Below the pieces are notes generated by a model that was given only the letters and a program-made list of their open reading frames with translations, did no database searches and was not told the DNA's origin. A stretch of DNA of 64,000 bases, from the NCBI RefSeq assembly GCF_014467285.1, contig NZ_NKHR01000015.1, positions 54,079-118,078 on the forward strand. The letters run 5' to 3'. Below are positions 36,783 through 45,038 of the stretch, one piece after another (the stretch's first letter is position 1; each line of letters opens with the position of its first letter). The position numbers were made by a program, and so were the translations under genes. Source of the stretch: Xenorhabdus sp014467285. Lineage in GTDB: Bacteria > Pseudomonadota > Gammaproteobacteria > Enterobacterales > Enterobacteriaceae.

Positions 36783-38033
36783 ATGGAAAATAAAAACCAT
36801 CTTGAAGAGATGCTTTCTCGTTTTGTGGGTCATGGCCCTTATTTGGCCATTGATGGTGAAAAATATATTGATGCGGCATCAGGGACGTTTAATTTGCCGC
36901 TTGGCTACACAAATCAGAGGATTGCAGAAAAACTCAAGCAGCAGATTGATAGATGTACGCATTTAAGTTCGGCTTATACACGTGAAATGTCACAGTATAT
37001 TTTGACTAAATTACAGAAACATACCCCGGAGGGAATAGATCGTATCTGGTTACGGGATGTTTCCGGCTCTGGTGCGGTTGAATGTGCTATTCGGATAGCA
37101 CAAAAAGCTACAAGGCGTTCAGGCATTATTTCGTTCTTTCTTGCTCATCATGGTCAATCTTTAGCAACAGCTCATATTTCGGGTAACGCATTCAGAATCA
37201 AAGATTTTCATATTAATATCGATGGTTCGATAAAAATTCCTGCTCCTGCCAGTGTCCTGGCTGAATCACAATCACAATTGGCAGAAGATAAATTTGTCGA
37301 TTTAGAGCAATTCATTCAATTAGGCTCTAGCGACAATATTGCATGTCTGATTATTGAACCGATTCAGGGGAATGGCGGAAACACAGTTTTCCCTGTGGAA
37401 TTCTACCGTAAAATCAGGAAAATCTGCCGTCAACATGGCATCATCATTATTGCAGATGAAGTACAAACCGGATTTGGTCGTACAGGAACTTTCTTTGCAT
37501 CGACAGGTTATGCTAAGGAATTGGAGCCGGATATTATCGTTTTCGCCAAAGGGGCGGGCGGTATTGGTATTCCGACCGGCGGTGTACTGATGCGTCATTC
37601 ACTGGATGTGTTGGAATCATTTGAACATTCCAGCACTTCTGGTGCCAACCCTCTCTCTTTAGTCGCCCTCAACGAAATCATCGACATTATTGAAGATGAC
37701 AAAATCCTGGAAAATGTACAACAAAATGAAGCCCATCTGCGTGATGGTTTGTTGAAGTTACAGCATAAATACCCTGAAATCACTGGCGTCAGAGGGGTCG
37801 GCTATATGTATGGCTTTGATACCCCGTCCCCGGAATTTGCTGCACAGGCCATCGCAACAGCCAGCCGCCATCATTTGATTCTGCGAGGTTCCCGTTATGG
37901 CAAAGGCAAGGTAATCAAAGTACGTCCACCGCTGATTTGTACACAAGAACATTTGAATGAAATCCTGCATAAGATAGACCTGACTTTTTCAGAGTTAAGC
38001 TCTGCCACACATGAATATAGGGAGATTGCATAA
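36783..38033 (+). CDS. Class III PLP aminotransferase, possibly acting on a keto sugar (GabT1-like)
   Basis: 416 residues of the GABA-transaminase fold type I family. The PLP lysine is in IIVFAKGAGGIGIPTGG, the cofactor Asp in IIADEVQTGFGRTG, and the far wall in SSTSGANPLSL. The phosphate-cup region reads DVSGSGAVECAIRIAQ and the next stretch FFLAHHGQSLATAHISGNAF, unlike the SGTEANE and HGRT of ordinary family members. The opening DAASGTFNLPLGYTNQ is also distinctive. I recall such features in the GabT1 branch of azasugar clusters, which aminates fructose-6-phosphate, but this is memory and not an alignment. Ribosome binding site GGTGAG at 36772-36777. The stop overlaps the next start (TAATG). 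The AT-rich leader 36566-36782 has a CRP-like half site (TGTGATCGAA near 36690) and no gene. Confidence 0.85.
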   Translation: MENKNHLEEMLSRFVGHGPYLAIDGEKYIDAASGTFNLPLGYTNQRIAEKLKQQIDRCTHLSSAYTREMSQYILTKLQKHTPEGIDRIWLRDVSGSGAVECAIRIAQKATRRSGIISFFLAHHGQSLATAHISGNAFRIKDFHINIDGSIKIPAPASVLAESQSQLAEDKFVDLEQFIQLGSSDNIACLIIEPIQGNGGNTVFPVEFYRKIRKICRQHGIIIIADEVQTGFGRTGTFFASTGYAKELEPDIIVFAKGAGGIGIPTGGVLMRHSLDVLESFEHSSTSGANPLSLVALNEIIDIIEDDKILENVQQNEAHLRDGLLKLQHKYPEITGVRGVGYMYGFDTPSPEFAAQAIATASRHHLILRGSRYGKGKVIKVRPPLICTQEHLNEILHKIDLTFSELSSATHEYREIA

Positions 38034-39094
38034 TGTTAGCGCTTAAATACCATCAGGCATGGAACGTCGAGCTTCAACAAGTTAAACCTTTGTCTTGTAT
38101 TGAACCGGATGATGTTGTTGTTGATATCGCTGTGTGTGGCATTTGTGGTACGGATGTAGGGATCATTACTGGTTCTTACCCTGTCGCCGTATCAGGGACG
38201 ACATTGGGTCATGAAACCGCCGGTGTGGTAGCTAAAATCGGTAGCGGTGTGACTCAGTTTCAGGTGGGAGATCGTGTTGTCATCAACCCGACCTACTTTT
38301 GTGGACATTGCCGGATGTGCCAGATAGGAAATCCCAATCATTGTGAGAGAAAGTTTGGGACAGAAGCCGGTGTTTCCTATGATGGCGCGTTTGCGGGTCA
38401 GTATCTGGCAAAAGAAAACTTACTAATTAAGTTGGACGATCACGTCAGTATGGAAGAGGCTTCGCTGACTGAGCCACTAAGTTGCACATTAACCGGTGTG
38501 GATAAACTGGGGATCACCCATACGAATATTCGTGCGGTAGTGGCAGGCGCCGGCCCAATGGGGATGTTGTACATTTGGGCGCTGCATGAGCGGGGCGTGA
38601 AGGCATTTATGGTTGAGAAAAATGAGAGCCGGAGACAATTTGCCAAAGATAATTTACCGCCAGAATGTCAGTTATATCCCGATTTTGATACGGCACTGAT
38701 GCAAGAATATGGTGATAAATCGACGTTGATTGATTTGTGCGTGGATACAACGGGGCAATTGACCGAATATATTTTCGCTCATCTGGCTCCCGGAGGAAAA
38801 CTGCTGAATGTTGCCCTGAAGGATAAACATGCCAGTCTGGATATCATGAAAATTGCGGATAAAAGCCTTTCTGTCATTGGCTCCATTGATTCCCTGAATA
38901 ATAGCTTTGAGCGTGCCTATGCCATGATCCGTGATGGCGTCATTCCTGTAGGGCGCTTGATTAGTCAGTCCTTTGCTTTCAAAGATTACCAACAGGCTTT
39001 TCTTATCGTCGGCTGTGATCTTGCGGCGAAAGCCCAAGTTCCTCTCAATACCCCAAATTGCAAGGTGTTGATTAGGGTATCTGACCTAAAATAA
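38033..39094 (+). CDS. Zinc-dependent medium-chain alcohol/polyol dehydrogenase
   Basis: 353 residues, MDR family. Catalytic zinc ligands: Cys in CGICGTD (about residue 36-39) and GHE (about 60-62). Structural zinc cysteines: CGHCRMCQIGNPNHC. Nucleotide-binding motif: VVAGAGPMGM followed by FMVEKNESR. This pattern fits sorbitol/threonine-dehydrogenase relatives such as GutB. It oxidises an alcohol, probably a polyol or amino-polyol, with NAD(P). It is translationally coupled to the aminotransferase, so both should work on the same molecule. Confidence 0.88.
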   Translation: MLALKYHQAWNVELQQVKPLSCIEPDDVVVDIAVCGICGTDVGIITGSYPVAVSGTTLGHETAGVVAKIGSGVTQFQVGDRVVINPTYFCGHCRMCQIGNPNHCERKFGTEAGVSYDGAFAGQYLAKENLLIKLDDHVSMEEASLTEPLSCTLTGVDKLGITHTNIRAVVAGAGPMGMLYIWALHERGVKAFMVEKNESRRQFAKDNLPPECQLYPDFDTALMQEYGDKSTLIDLCVDTTGQLTEYIFAHLAPGGKLLNVALKDKHASLDIMKIADKSLSVIGSIDSLNNSFERAYAMIRDGVIPVGRLISQSFAFKDYQQAFLIVGCDLAAKAQVPLNTPNCKVLIRVSDLK

Positions 39095-39120
39095 TTAACT
39101 GTTTTGAGGCACTGCTTCTG

Positions 39121-39783
39121 ATGAAGAGATGGAATGTCATTTTTGATATCGACGGCGTCATTGTTGATAGTGAACAACTGCATTTTGATGTATTGCGTGA
39201 TGTCGTCGGTGATGTATTGGGTGAACAGGCACCAGAACACGTGAAGGATATCCAGCCGCAGCAGTTGATTGGATTAAGTCTGGCGGAAACACTGGATACG
39301 ATTGGCCTTCCGGCATCTATGCAGCAAGGCATTACTGAAAGGATTATTTCGCGTTATCAAGAAAAATTGTCTGGACATTATCTGCGTCCGGGGATCACCA
39401 ATTTGATTGCGGCCCTGCAACAAAATGGCACCCATTTTGGGTTTGTTTCCACTGCACCGCGTGATGTGTGTTTGGCGAATTTAAGGTTGTTGGATCTGGA
39501 TGAATCACCGGCCCTGATCTCTGGTGATGATGTGGAAAGAACCAAGCCTTTCCCCGATCCTTATCTGGCAATGTTGAAATTGAAAGCGATGGATATTCAG
39601 CAAACTTTGGTGATTGAAGATACTGATTTGGGAATAGAAGCGGCAAAACAGGCGGGCATTCCATATATCTATGCCTGGCCTCATGCTTTGTCATTGACAG
39701 AACAGTATGAGCAGGCAACCCGTGTTATTGAAGGGTTAGCGGATATTCCCCAATTTTCTGGAATAAATGCGAAATTAATGTAA
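39121..39783 (+). CDS. HAD-superfamily phosphatase, beta-phosphoglucomutase-like
   Basis: 220 residues. Motif I FDIDGVIVDSE (nucleophile and acid Asp, about 8-18), a helical cap (about 20-90), motif II FVSTAPR, motif III Lys in ERTKPFPDPY, motif IV VIEDTDLGIEAA. These enzymes remove phosphate from small sugar phosphates. It follows the dehydrogenase by 26 bp on the same strand and has a terminator just after it, so aminotransferase, dehydrogenase and phosphatase form one transcription unit. Confidence 0.9.
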   Translation: MKRWNVIFDIDGVIVDSEQLHFDVLRDVVGDVLGEQAPEHVKDIQPQQLIGLSLAETLDTIGLPASMQQGITERIISRYQEKLSGHYLRPGITNLIAALQQNGTHFGFVSTAPRDVCLANLRLLDLDESPALISGDDVERTKPFPDPYLAMLKLKAMDIQQTLVIEDTDLGIEAAKQAGIPYIYAWPHALSLTEQYEQATRVIEGLADIPQFSGINAKLM

Positions 39784-39804
39784 TGCCGTGATGAGCAATA
39801 TTTA

Positions 39805-39838
39805 ATGCCCTCCACTAAAGCCAGTAGAGGGCATGTTT
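39805..39838 (+). terminator. Terminator after the phosphatase gene
   Basis: Stem ATGCCCTCCACT / AGTAGAGGGCAT (one mismatch) followed by GTTTTA. It ends the three-gene unit before the MFS gene. Confidence 0.8.
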
Positions 39839-39920
39839 TAAAGCGTTATTTGAAAATATTGTTTGGGAATATTGCTTAGAAAGCTTGTTTTTTTTAGGAA
39901 AAATATCTGGAGGAATTGAA

Positions 39921-41072
39921 TTGTCTGAAGAATATACAGTCTCTTCAATAAAGCAGCCTATTATGGCAACGCGAATTTCGTTTTTTATCGCGGGATTCAG
40001 TATTGCGAGTTGGGCCCCCCTGATCCCGTTGGTGAAAGAACGTTTGGGGTTGGATGATGGCTCGATTGGGTTGCTGATACTGCTATTTGGTATTGGCTCT
40101 TTTATCATGATGCCGATAGCAGGAATGTTGGCGACTCGTTTTGGCTGCCGAAAGGTTTTTACCTTTTTTGCCTTGTTGGCTATTTTGATATTGCCGGGAT
40201 TAAGTGTGCTTTCAACGCCACTGACGTTGGCTTGTGCCCTGTTTTTGTTTGGTGCAGGAATTGGGGCGACCGATGTCATCATCAATATTCATGCGGTCAA
40301 TGTTGAGAAAAGAGTACTCCAGCCAATTATGTCAGGCTTTCATGCGTTATTCAGCTTAGGTGGAATTGCGGGTGCAGGCACTGTCAGCTTATTGCTGTTT
40401 ATGGGTATTCCTCCATTTCAGGTCACGGTTGTCGTGGCATTATTCGTGATTCTACTGCTATTGCCGGCATGGAATGGGTTGCTGGATAACACTGAAACAG
40501 AAGAGACGCCATTTTTTGCCTTACCGCGTGGCATTGTCATCCTGATTGGTTCCCTCTGCTTTGTTGTCTATCTGATGGAAGGCTCTATGCTGGATTGGAG
40601 CGGAATCTTGCTCAGTAGCGTACATAACATGAGCAGCCATCAAGCGGGATTCGGTTATACCCTTTTTGCCATTACCATGACATGCGGCCGGTTTCTGGGC
40701 GATAAAATCATTGCGGCATGTGGGTATCGGCGTGTATTTTTGGGCAGTGCTATTTTGGCGACTTCGGGTTTTGTTCTGATTTATCTGGCAACGGGTATTG
40801 TGCAGTTGGCTATTGCTTTCCTGATGATTGGCGCCGGGTTATCTAATTTAGCCCCGATGTTTTTCACTGCATCGGGGCAACAGAAAGTCATGCCAGATGC
40901 GCTGGCTGTTTCTGCGGTTTCGACGATGGGTTATTCGGGCATCCTGCTTGGTCCGGCAATTATCGGAGGTTTGGCACATCAAGTCACATTACATGGTGCT
41001 TTTGCCTTTATTGCTTTGCTTTCTCTTTCATTGTTGGCAGGGTATGGTTTGATTAATCCCGCCAAAAAATAA
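39921..41072 (+). CDS. MFS transporter, YbjJ-like
   Basis: 383 residues with about 12 hydrophobic segments, an N-terminal ISFFIAGFSIASWAPLIPLVKERL, and the loop 2-3 motif GMLATRFGCRKVF. It resembles the YbjJ/fucose-permease side of MFS. I chose the TTG start at 39921 because GGAGG ends 7 nt before it; an ATG at 39963 is possible but has no such site. Substrate unknown; from context it may export or import the product of the upstream enzymes. It has its own leader after a terminator, so it may be transcribed separately or by read-through. Confidence 0.8.
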   Translation: MSEEYTVSSIKQPIMATRISFFIAGFSIASWAPLIPLVKERLGLDDGSIGLLILLFGIGSFIMMPIAGMLATRFGCRKVFTFFALLAILILPGLSVLSTPLTLACALFLFGAGIGATDVIINIHAVNVEKRVLQPIMSGFHALFSLGGIAGAGTVSLLLFMGIPPFQVTVVVALFVILLLLPAWNGLLDNTETEETPFFALPRGIVILIGSLCFVVYLMEGSMLDWSGILLSSVHNMSSHQAGFGYTLFAITMTCGRFLGDKIIAACGYRRVFLGSAILATSGFVLIYLATGIVQLAIAFLMIGAGLSNLAPMFFTASGQQKVMPDALAVSAVSTMGYSGILLGPAIIGGLAHQVTLHGAFAFIALLSLSLLAGYGLINPAKK

Positions 41073-41086
41073 CAGGGTAAATATTG

Positions 41087-41692
41087 ATGAATTTGCAGCA
41101 ATGTCATTGGATAAATGAACCAGCTTCTTGGCGGTGTCAGGAAGATGAACTTCATGTCACGACGGATAATAAAACCGATTTCTGGCGTGATACGTGGTAT
41201 GGCTTTCAGCGTCATAGCGGTCATGTATTTGGAAGCTATGTTGATGATTTCCAACTTGATGCTGGTTTTACTTTTCAGCTTTGCATCGAAGGGCAGTTTG
41301 AGAAGTTATACGATCAGGCGGGCATTATGTTGCTGGTGGATGAACAGCATTGGCTAAAAGCTGGCATTGAGCATTCAGACGGGCAGGCCACGATTGGCAG
41401 TGTACTGACGAATGGTGAGTCTGACTGGGCAATGGGGATTTTTCAGGGTAATCCCGACAAGTTTTGGCTACGATTGACTTATGGCGACGGGGCTGTCCGG
41501 TTGCAATATTCCACTGATGGCATGACATGGCCCTTATTGAGATTATCTCCTTTTATGGTGAATACGGTGAATAGCCAGCGTATCTTTGTTGGGGCTATGT
41601 GTTGTTCACCAGAACGTGAAGGGTTACAAGTGAAATTCTCCGATTTCAAATTGACGTCATCGCTGAAAAAACACCTGCATGATTTAAGTTAG
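41087..41692 (+). CDS. DUF1349 family protein (concanavalin-like fold)
   Basis: 201 residues without signal peptide or membrane segment. The features W-RDTWYGFQR-HSG, FTFQLCIEGQFEKLYDQAGIMLLVDEQHWLKAGIE, and a late KFWLRLTYGDGAVRLQYSTDG fit DUF1349, a lectin/glucanase-like beta sandwich of unknown role that may bind sugars. ATG at 41087 (an in-frame TTG lies one codon earlier); it follows the MFS gene by 14 bp and is surely in the same unit. Confidence 0.8.
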   Translation: MNLQQCHWINEPASWRCQEDELHVTTDNKTDFWRDTWYGFQRHSGHVFGSYVDDFQLDAGFTFQLCIEGQFEKLYDQAGIMLLVDEQHWLKAGIEHSDGQATIGSVLTNGESDWAMGIFQGNPDKFWLRLTYGDGAVRLQYSTDGMTWPLLRLSPFMVNTVNSQRIFVGAMCCSPEREGLQVKFSDFKLTSSLKKHLHDLS

Positions 41693-41756
41693 TTTGTAGT
41701 AGGGACTATATAGTGAAACCTTATTTTGAAGCTGACCTAAAATTTAAATCAATCAG

Positions 41757-42077
41757 TTAAATCCCTGAAACGATAGTATCTAAAGCTGCCACGATATCGG
41801 AGTGAATTCCAGGCATAACACAAACGATATCTGCAGCTTTTAACTTGCTCTTCGCCACCGTTGTTACTGACTTTGTAATAACAACATACCGATCACCGTT
41901 AATCTCAATCACTGGCGTTAATGTTTTGACGCGTGAATTTTTATCTGACAGTAGAGCAATCGGCATTATTACCCGTGAATCATAGTCGTCTAATAGGTCA
42001 TTCTGAATGTCGATGATGAAAGGGTATTGCTCCTTAGATTTAGAGGATTTGTTACGGTAAACAGTATATTGAGTCAT
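41757..42077 (-). CDS. ccdB: CcdB-family toxin
   Basis: 106 residues. It aligns by eye with F-plasmid CcdB (TVYRN.. at the start, PFIIDIQNDLLDD, RVIMPIALLSDK, LTPVIEINGDRYVVITKSVTTV), the gyrase poison. The final Gly-Ile is kept (SGI) but the tryptophan before it, important in F CcdB, is a serine. So gyrase poisoning is likely but not certain. The ATG overlaps the ccdA stop (TGATG), the standard antitoxin-toxin order. Confidence 0.85.
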   Translation of the reverse strand: MTQYTVYRNKSSKSKEQYPFIIDIQNDLLDDYDSRVIMPIALLSDKNSRVKTLTPVIEINGDRYVVITKSVTTVAKSKLKAADIVCVMPGIHSDIVAALDTIVSGI

Positions 42078-42334
42078 CAAATAACCCCGTATTCATCATC
42101 ATCAGTAAATAGTCCTGCATCGCGCTCAAATTCATTGAAAGCCTCGATACCAACTTTGTTTTCAGCTTTCCATTGCTGCCTTCTTTTCTCACGAACAACA
42201 TCAGACAACATTTTGTCTAGTGTCGCGGATAAGTTGATCCCTAAATCACGGGCTTCATCTACCACTTCAGCGGTCAGATAAACATTTGTACTACGTTTAC
42301 CCGATTGTTTTCGTTCTACGCTTTGTATTTTCAT
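42077..42334 (-). CDS. ccdA: CcdA-family antitoxin
   Basis: 85 residues. The N-terminal part is a ribbon-helix-helix DNA-binding domain (STNVYLTAEVVDEARDLGINLSATLD). The C-terminal part is the toxin-binding tail (RRQQWKAENKVGIEAFNEF, close to the WKAEN of F CcdA). ATG at 42334 after GAGG. It neutralises CcdB and, with it, should repress the operon through the palindrome at 42348-42383. Confidence 0.87.
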   Translation of the reverse strand: MKIQSVERKQSGKRSTNVYLTAEVVDEARDLGINLSATLDKMLSDVVREKRRQQWKAENKVGIEAFNEFERDAGLFTDDDEYGVI

Positions 42335-42347
42335 CTGACACCTCATA

Positions 42348-42383
42348 TATGCCCATCATTTATGCGCATAAACCATGGGCATA
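42348..42383. promoter_or_regulatory. 36-bp palindromic operator of ccdAB
   Basis: A 36-bp palindrome with only two mismatched pairs: outer arms TATGCCCAT / ATGGGCATA and an inner perfect TTTATGCGCATAAA. It lies 13 bp before the ccdA start. RHH antitoxins bind such repeats, so this is the likely autoregulatory operator overlapping the promoter. Confidence 0.8.
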
Positions 42384-42457
42384 AGACTATAGCAGATAAT
42401 GAGCATTATCAAATCATAAAAGAGGAGTTTCGGGAGGAATGGAACAGTAAAAGCTGT

Positions 42458-42879
42458 GGTCATGCTGCCAATAATTAGATCCCTCAGCAAAAGTAGTATT
42501 TTTGTTCGATGAAAGTGCCAATGATTTTGTCGTGCATCTCTTCTGATTTGGAGTACCCCAGTGTTTTTCGGTTCAGTCTTTTTAAACGTGTGCGGAGTGT
42601 CAGATTGGTTCTTTCTATACGTTGAGTGTAATACTTCCCAACAATATACCGACAAACGACCATTGTTCATCAATTTCGCATACGATCTGCTCTTTCATTC
42701 CCGGATTGCAGGCTTAATAGGTGTACTTCAGTTGAAAAGTTTTACGGCAGGTATAACAGTGATAACGGGGTGACCGCTACTCCCTTCCCTATGTCCTTTA
42801 ACATCGTCTGTTTTGTGACAATAACGACAAACTATATCAACTTTAGCCATATCTCACCGATAAAAATGGGGGGATTACC
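42458..42879 (-). mobile_element. Deleted IS1-family remnant with broken insA and insB
   Basis: On the minus strand from about 42850 the reading MAKVDIVCRYCHKTDDVKGH is an InsA zinc-finger start, but a frameshift follows near 42775. PGMKEQIV of InsA then runs into CEIDEQWSFVG of InsB, and after a second deletion into the InsB end TNLTLRTRLKRLNRKTLGYSK-like and HDKIIGTFIEQKYYF (in shifted frames). The left end GGTCATGCTGCCAATAATTA (42458) is a clear IS1-type terminal repeat; the other end, GGTAAT at 42879-42874 on the minus strand, is a poorer match. No target duplication seen. At about 420 bp against about 770 it is dead. Confidence 0.8.
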
Positions 42880-42915
42880 CCCCCCCTAGTTAATTGTCAC
42901 CCCCAAATACAATAA

Positions 42916-44055
42916 CTATCGCCCCAAATAATTGTCCCAATCTTTCCAAACGGGTTGTAAACCTGATTTAACTAAGGCTTCGGCAACCTGAAAAACAGGG
43001 CGATTGTCGTGAGGAGCGAATTGCTCCAGCTCGTGATGACCGTCAGCATAGCCGCCGGGCTGAGTTTTGGAGCCGGCACTGATATTGTTGATAGCGAGTG
43101 GTACAACGTGATCGCGGAAGTAGGGAGATTCACGGGTTGAAAGAGAAAGTTCTACATCCGGTGCCAGCAGACGGAACGCGCAAATGAGTTGTACCAATTC
43201 AGCTTCATTCATCAATGAGGCTGGCTCAATGCCGCCAGCGCAGGGGCGTAGCCGTGGGAAGGAGATGGAATAGCGACTTTTCCAGAACTGTTTTTGCAGG
43301 AAAAAGAGGTGTTCCGCTACCATATAGCAGTCGGTCCGCCAATTGTGGGATAGCCCAATTAAGGCACCTAGCCCGATTTTGTCGATACCTGCCCGCCCAA
43401 GACGTTCTGGGGTTTCCAATCGCCAGTGGAAATCCTGCTTTTTACCTTTCAGATGGTGTAATTGGTAGCTAGGTTGGTGATAGGTTTCTTGATAGACCAT
43501 CACGCCATCCAGCCCCAGTGTTTTCAGCTCAGCGTATTCTTCTTGTGACAGTGGCTGGACTTCCATTGAAACTGAACTGAAATGGCGGCGGATCAGAGGA
43601 AGGAAGCGGCGAAAATAGTCCATACCCACTTTGTTCTGATGTTCCCCCGTTACCAGCAAGATATGCTCAAATCCCAGTTTTTTCAGTGCAAGGCATTCTT
43701 CTTCAATTTCCTGTTGATTGAGTGTCTTGCGCTTAATGTGATTACTCATAGAGAAACCACAATAGGTGCAGTCGTTGGCACACAGATTGGAAAGATAAAG
43801 TGGGATGAAAAATCCCACAGTATTGCCAAAACGCTGTCGGGTTAGTTGCTGTGCGCGTTGAGCGAGTGATTCAAGATAAGGCAGAGCCGCCGGGGAAAGC
43901 AAAGCCATAAAATCATCCAGCGTTAAGTGATCGCTGGTTAGCGCATGTTCAATGTCTCGCGATGTTTTGCTGTTGATGCGCAGGGTGAGGTCATCCCAAT
44001 CTAATTGTTGCCAGTGTTGACGAAACGTATTGTGGTGAAATGTACTGTTTGTCAT
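42916..44055 (-). CDS. thiH: 2-iminoacetate synthase ThiH
   Basis: 379-residue radical-SAM enzyme with the cluster motif CANDCTYCGF (CX3CX2C). It splits tyrosine to p-cresol and dehydroglycine for the thiazole ring. It overlaps the thiG end by 4 bp (ATGA). Last gene of thiCEFSGH. The IS1 remnant sits 36 bp behind its stop, and no terminator is visible there. Confidence 0.97.
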   Translation of the reverse strand: MTNSTFHHNTFRQHWQQLDWDDLTLRINSKTSRDIEHALTSDHLTLDDFMALLSPAALPYLESLAQRAQQLTRQRFGNTVGFFIPLYLSNLCANDCTYCGFSMSNHIKRKTLNQQEIEEECLALKKLGFEHILLVTGEHQNKVGMDYFRRFLPLIRRHFSSVSMEVQPLSQEEYAELKTLGLDGVMVYQETYHQPSYQLHHLKGKKQDFHWRLETPERLGRAGIDKIGLGALIGLSHNWRTDCYMVAEHLFFLQKQFWKSRYSISFPRLRPCAGGIEPASLMNEAELVQLICAFRLLAPDVELSLSTRESPYFRDHVVPLAINNISAGSKTQPGGYADGHHELEQFAPHDNRPVFQVAEALVKSGLQPVWKDWDNYLGR

Positions 44056-44819
44056 AACGCCCCCAGAAACTCGGTGAGAGGGCTGGAAGCCTCTGCATGG
44101 GATTTCTGGCTTGCTACGCCGGCCTGATGTGAAAGTTCACCTGCTTCAATGGCGGTTTTGAACGCCTGAGCCATTTTGACAGGGTTGCGGGCAACAGCGA
44201 TGGCGGTATTAACCAGCACGGCATCTGCCCCCATTTCGATGGCTGCCAGTGCATGGCTGGGGGCACCGATCCCTGCGTCCACAACAACGGGCACATTGGC
44301 TTGTTCGATGATGATTTGCAGAAAGTCACGCGTCAGTAATCCCTTATTTGAGCCGATGGGAGCCCCTAATGGCATGACAGCCGCGCAGCCGACTTCTTCC
44401 AACCTCCGACACAGAACCGGATCAGCACCGCAATAAGGCAGAACGACAAATCCTTCTTTCACTAATTGTTCTGCGCCTTTCAGAGTTTCAATCGGATCAG
44501 GCAGCAAATATTTTACGTCGGGGTGGATCTCCAGTTTAATCCAGTGAGTTCCTAGCGCTTCCCGCGCAAGGCGAGCGGCAAACATAGCTTCTTCCGCCGT
44601 TTTTGCGCCAGAAGTATTGGGGAGTAGTTTAACGCCCAACTGTTGCAGGGGCGCGAGAATACCATCGTCATTCCTATGGAGATCAATGCGCTTCATCGCC
44701 ATTGTGACTAATTGGCTGCCTGAGGCCCGAATTGCCTCGATCATTAATCCGGCATTGGCAAACTTGCCTGTTCCGGTAAATAGACGGGAGTCGAAAGTGG
44801 TATCAGCAATCTTTAACAT
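44052..44819 (-). CDS. thiG: Thiazole synthase ThiG
   Basis: 255-residue TIM-barrel enzyme. The Schiff-base lysine is in HWIKLEIHPD; GAPIGSNKGL and ADAVLVNTAIA phosphate-site motifs are present. It joins DXP, dehydroglycine and ThiS thiocarboxylate to form thiazole phosphate, in complex with ThiH. Confidence 0.97.
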   Translation of the reverse strand: MLKIADTTFDSRLFTGTGKFANAGLMIEAIRASGSQLVTMAMKRIDLHRNDDGILAPLQQLGVKLLPNTSGAKTAEEAMFAARLAREALGTHWIKLEIHPDVKYLLPDPIETLKGAEQLVKEGFVVLPYCGADPVLCRRLEEVGCAAVMPLGAPIGSNKGLLTRDFLQIIIEQANVPVVVDAGIGAPSHALAAIEMGADAVLVNTAIAVARNPVKMAQAFKTAIEAGELSHQAGVASQKSHAEASSPLTEFLGAL

Positions 44820-44837
44820 AATTAGCCTCCAGCAATA

Positions 44838-45038
44838 TTAGCCACCAGCAATGGCCTGAAACAGCAAGATGTTGTCCCCGTCATTCACCTGATGGGTATA
44901 CCAATCTGAGCGTGGAATGATGGTTTGATTAATAGCCAATGCGGTACCGGACTGAGTGCACTGGATATGTTCCAGCAACTGTTGCACCGTCATGGGGGCA
45001 CTGAGTGTCATCATCCGATCGTTAACGATAATGTTCAT
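44838..45038 (-). CDS. thiS: Sulfur carrier protein ThiS
   Basis: 66-residue ubiquitin-like protein ending in the required Gly-Gly (FQAIAGG). ThiF adenylates this end and it becomes a thiocarboxylate. It overlaps the thiF end by 17 bp. Confidence 0.96.
   Translation of the reverse strand: MNIIVNDRMMTLSAPMTVQQLLEHIQCTQSGTALAINQTIIPRSDWYTHQVNDGDNILLFQAIAGG

Noticed and set aside
42356..42673. 105-residue minus-strand open frame
   Set aside because: It reads the IS1 remnant in a wrong frame and runs into the ccdAB operator; not a gene.
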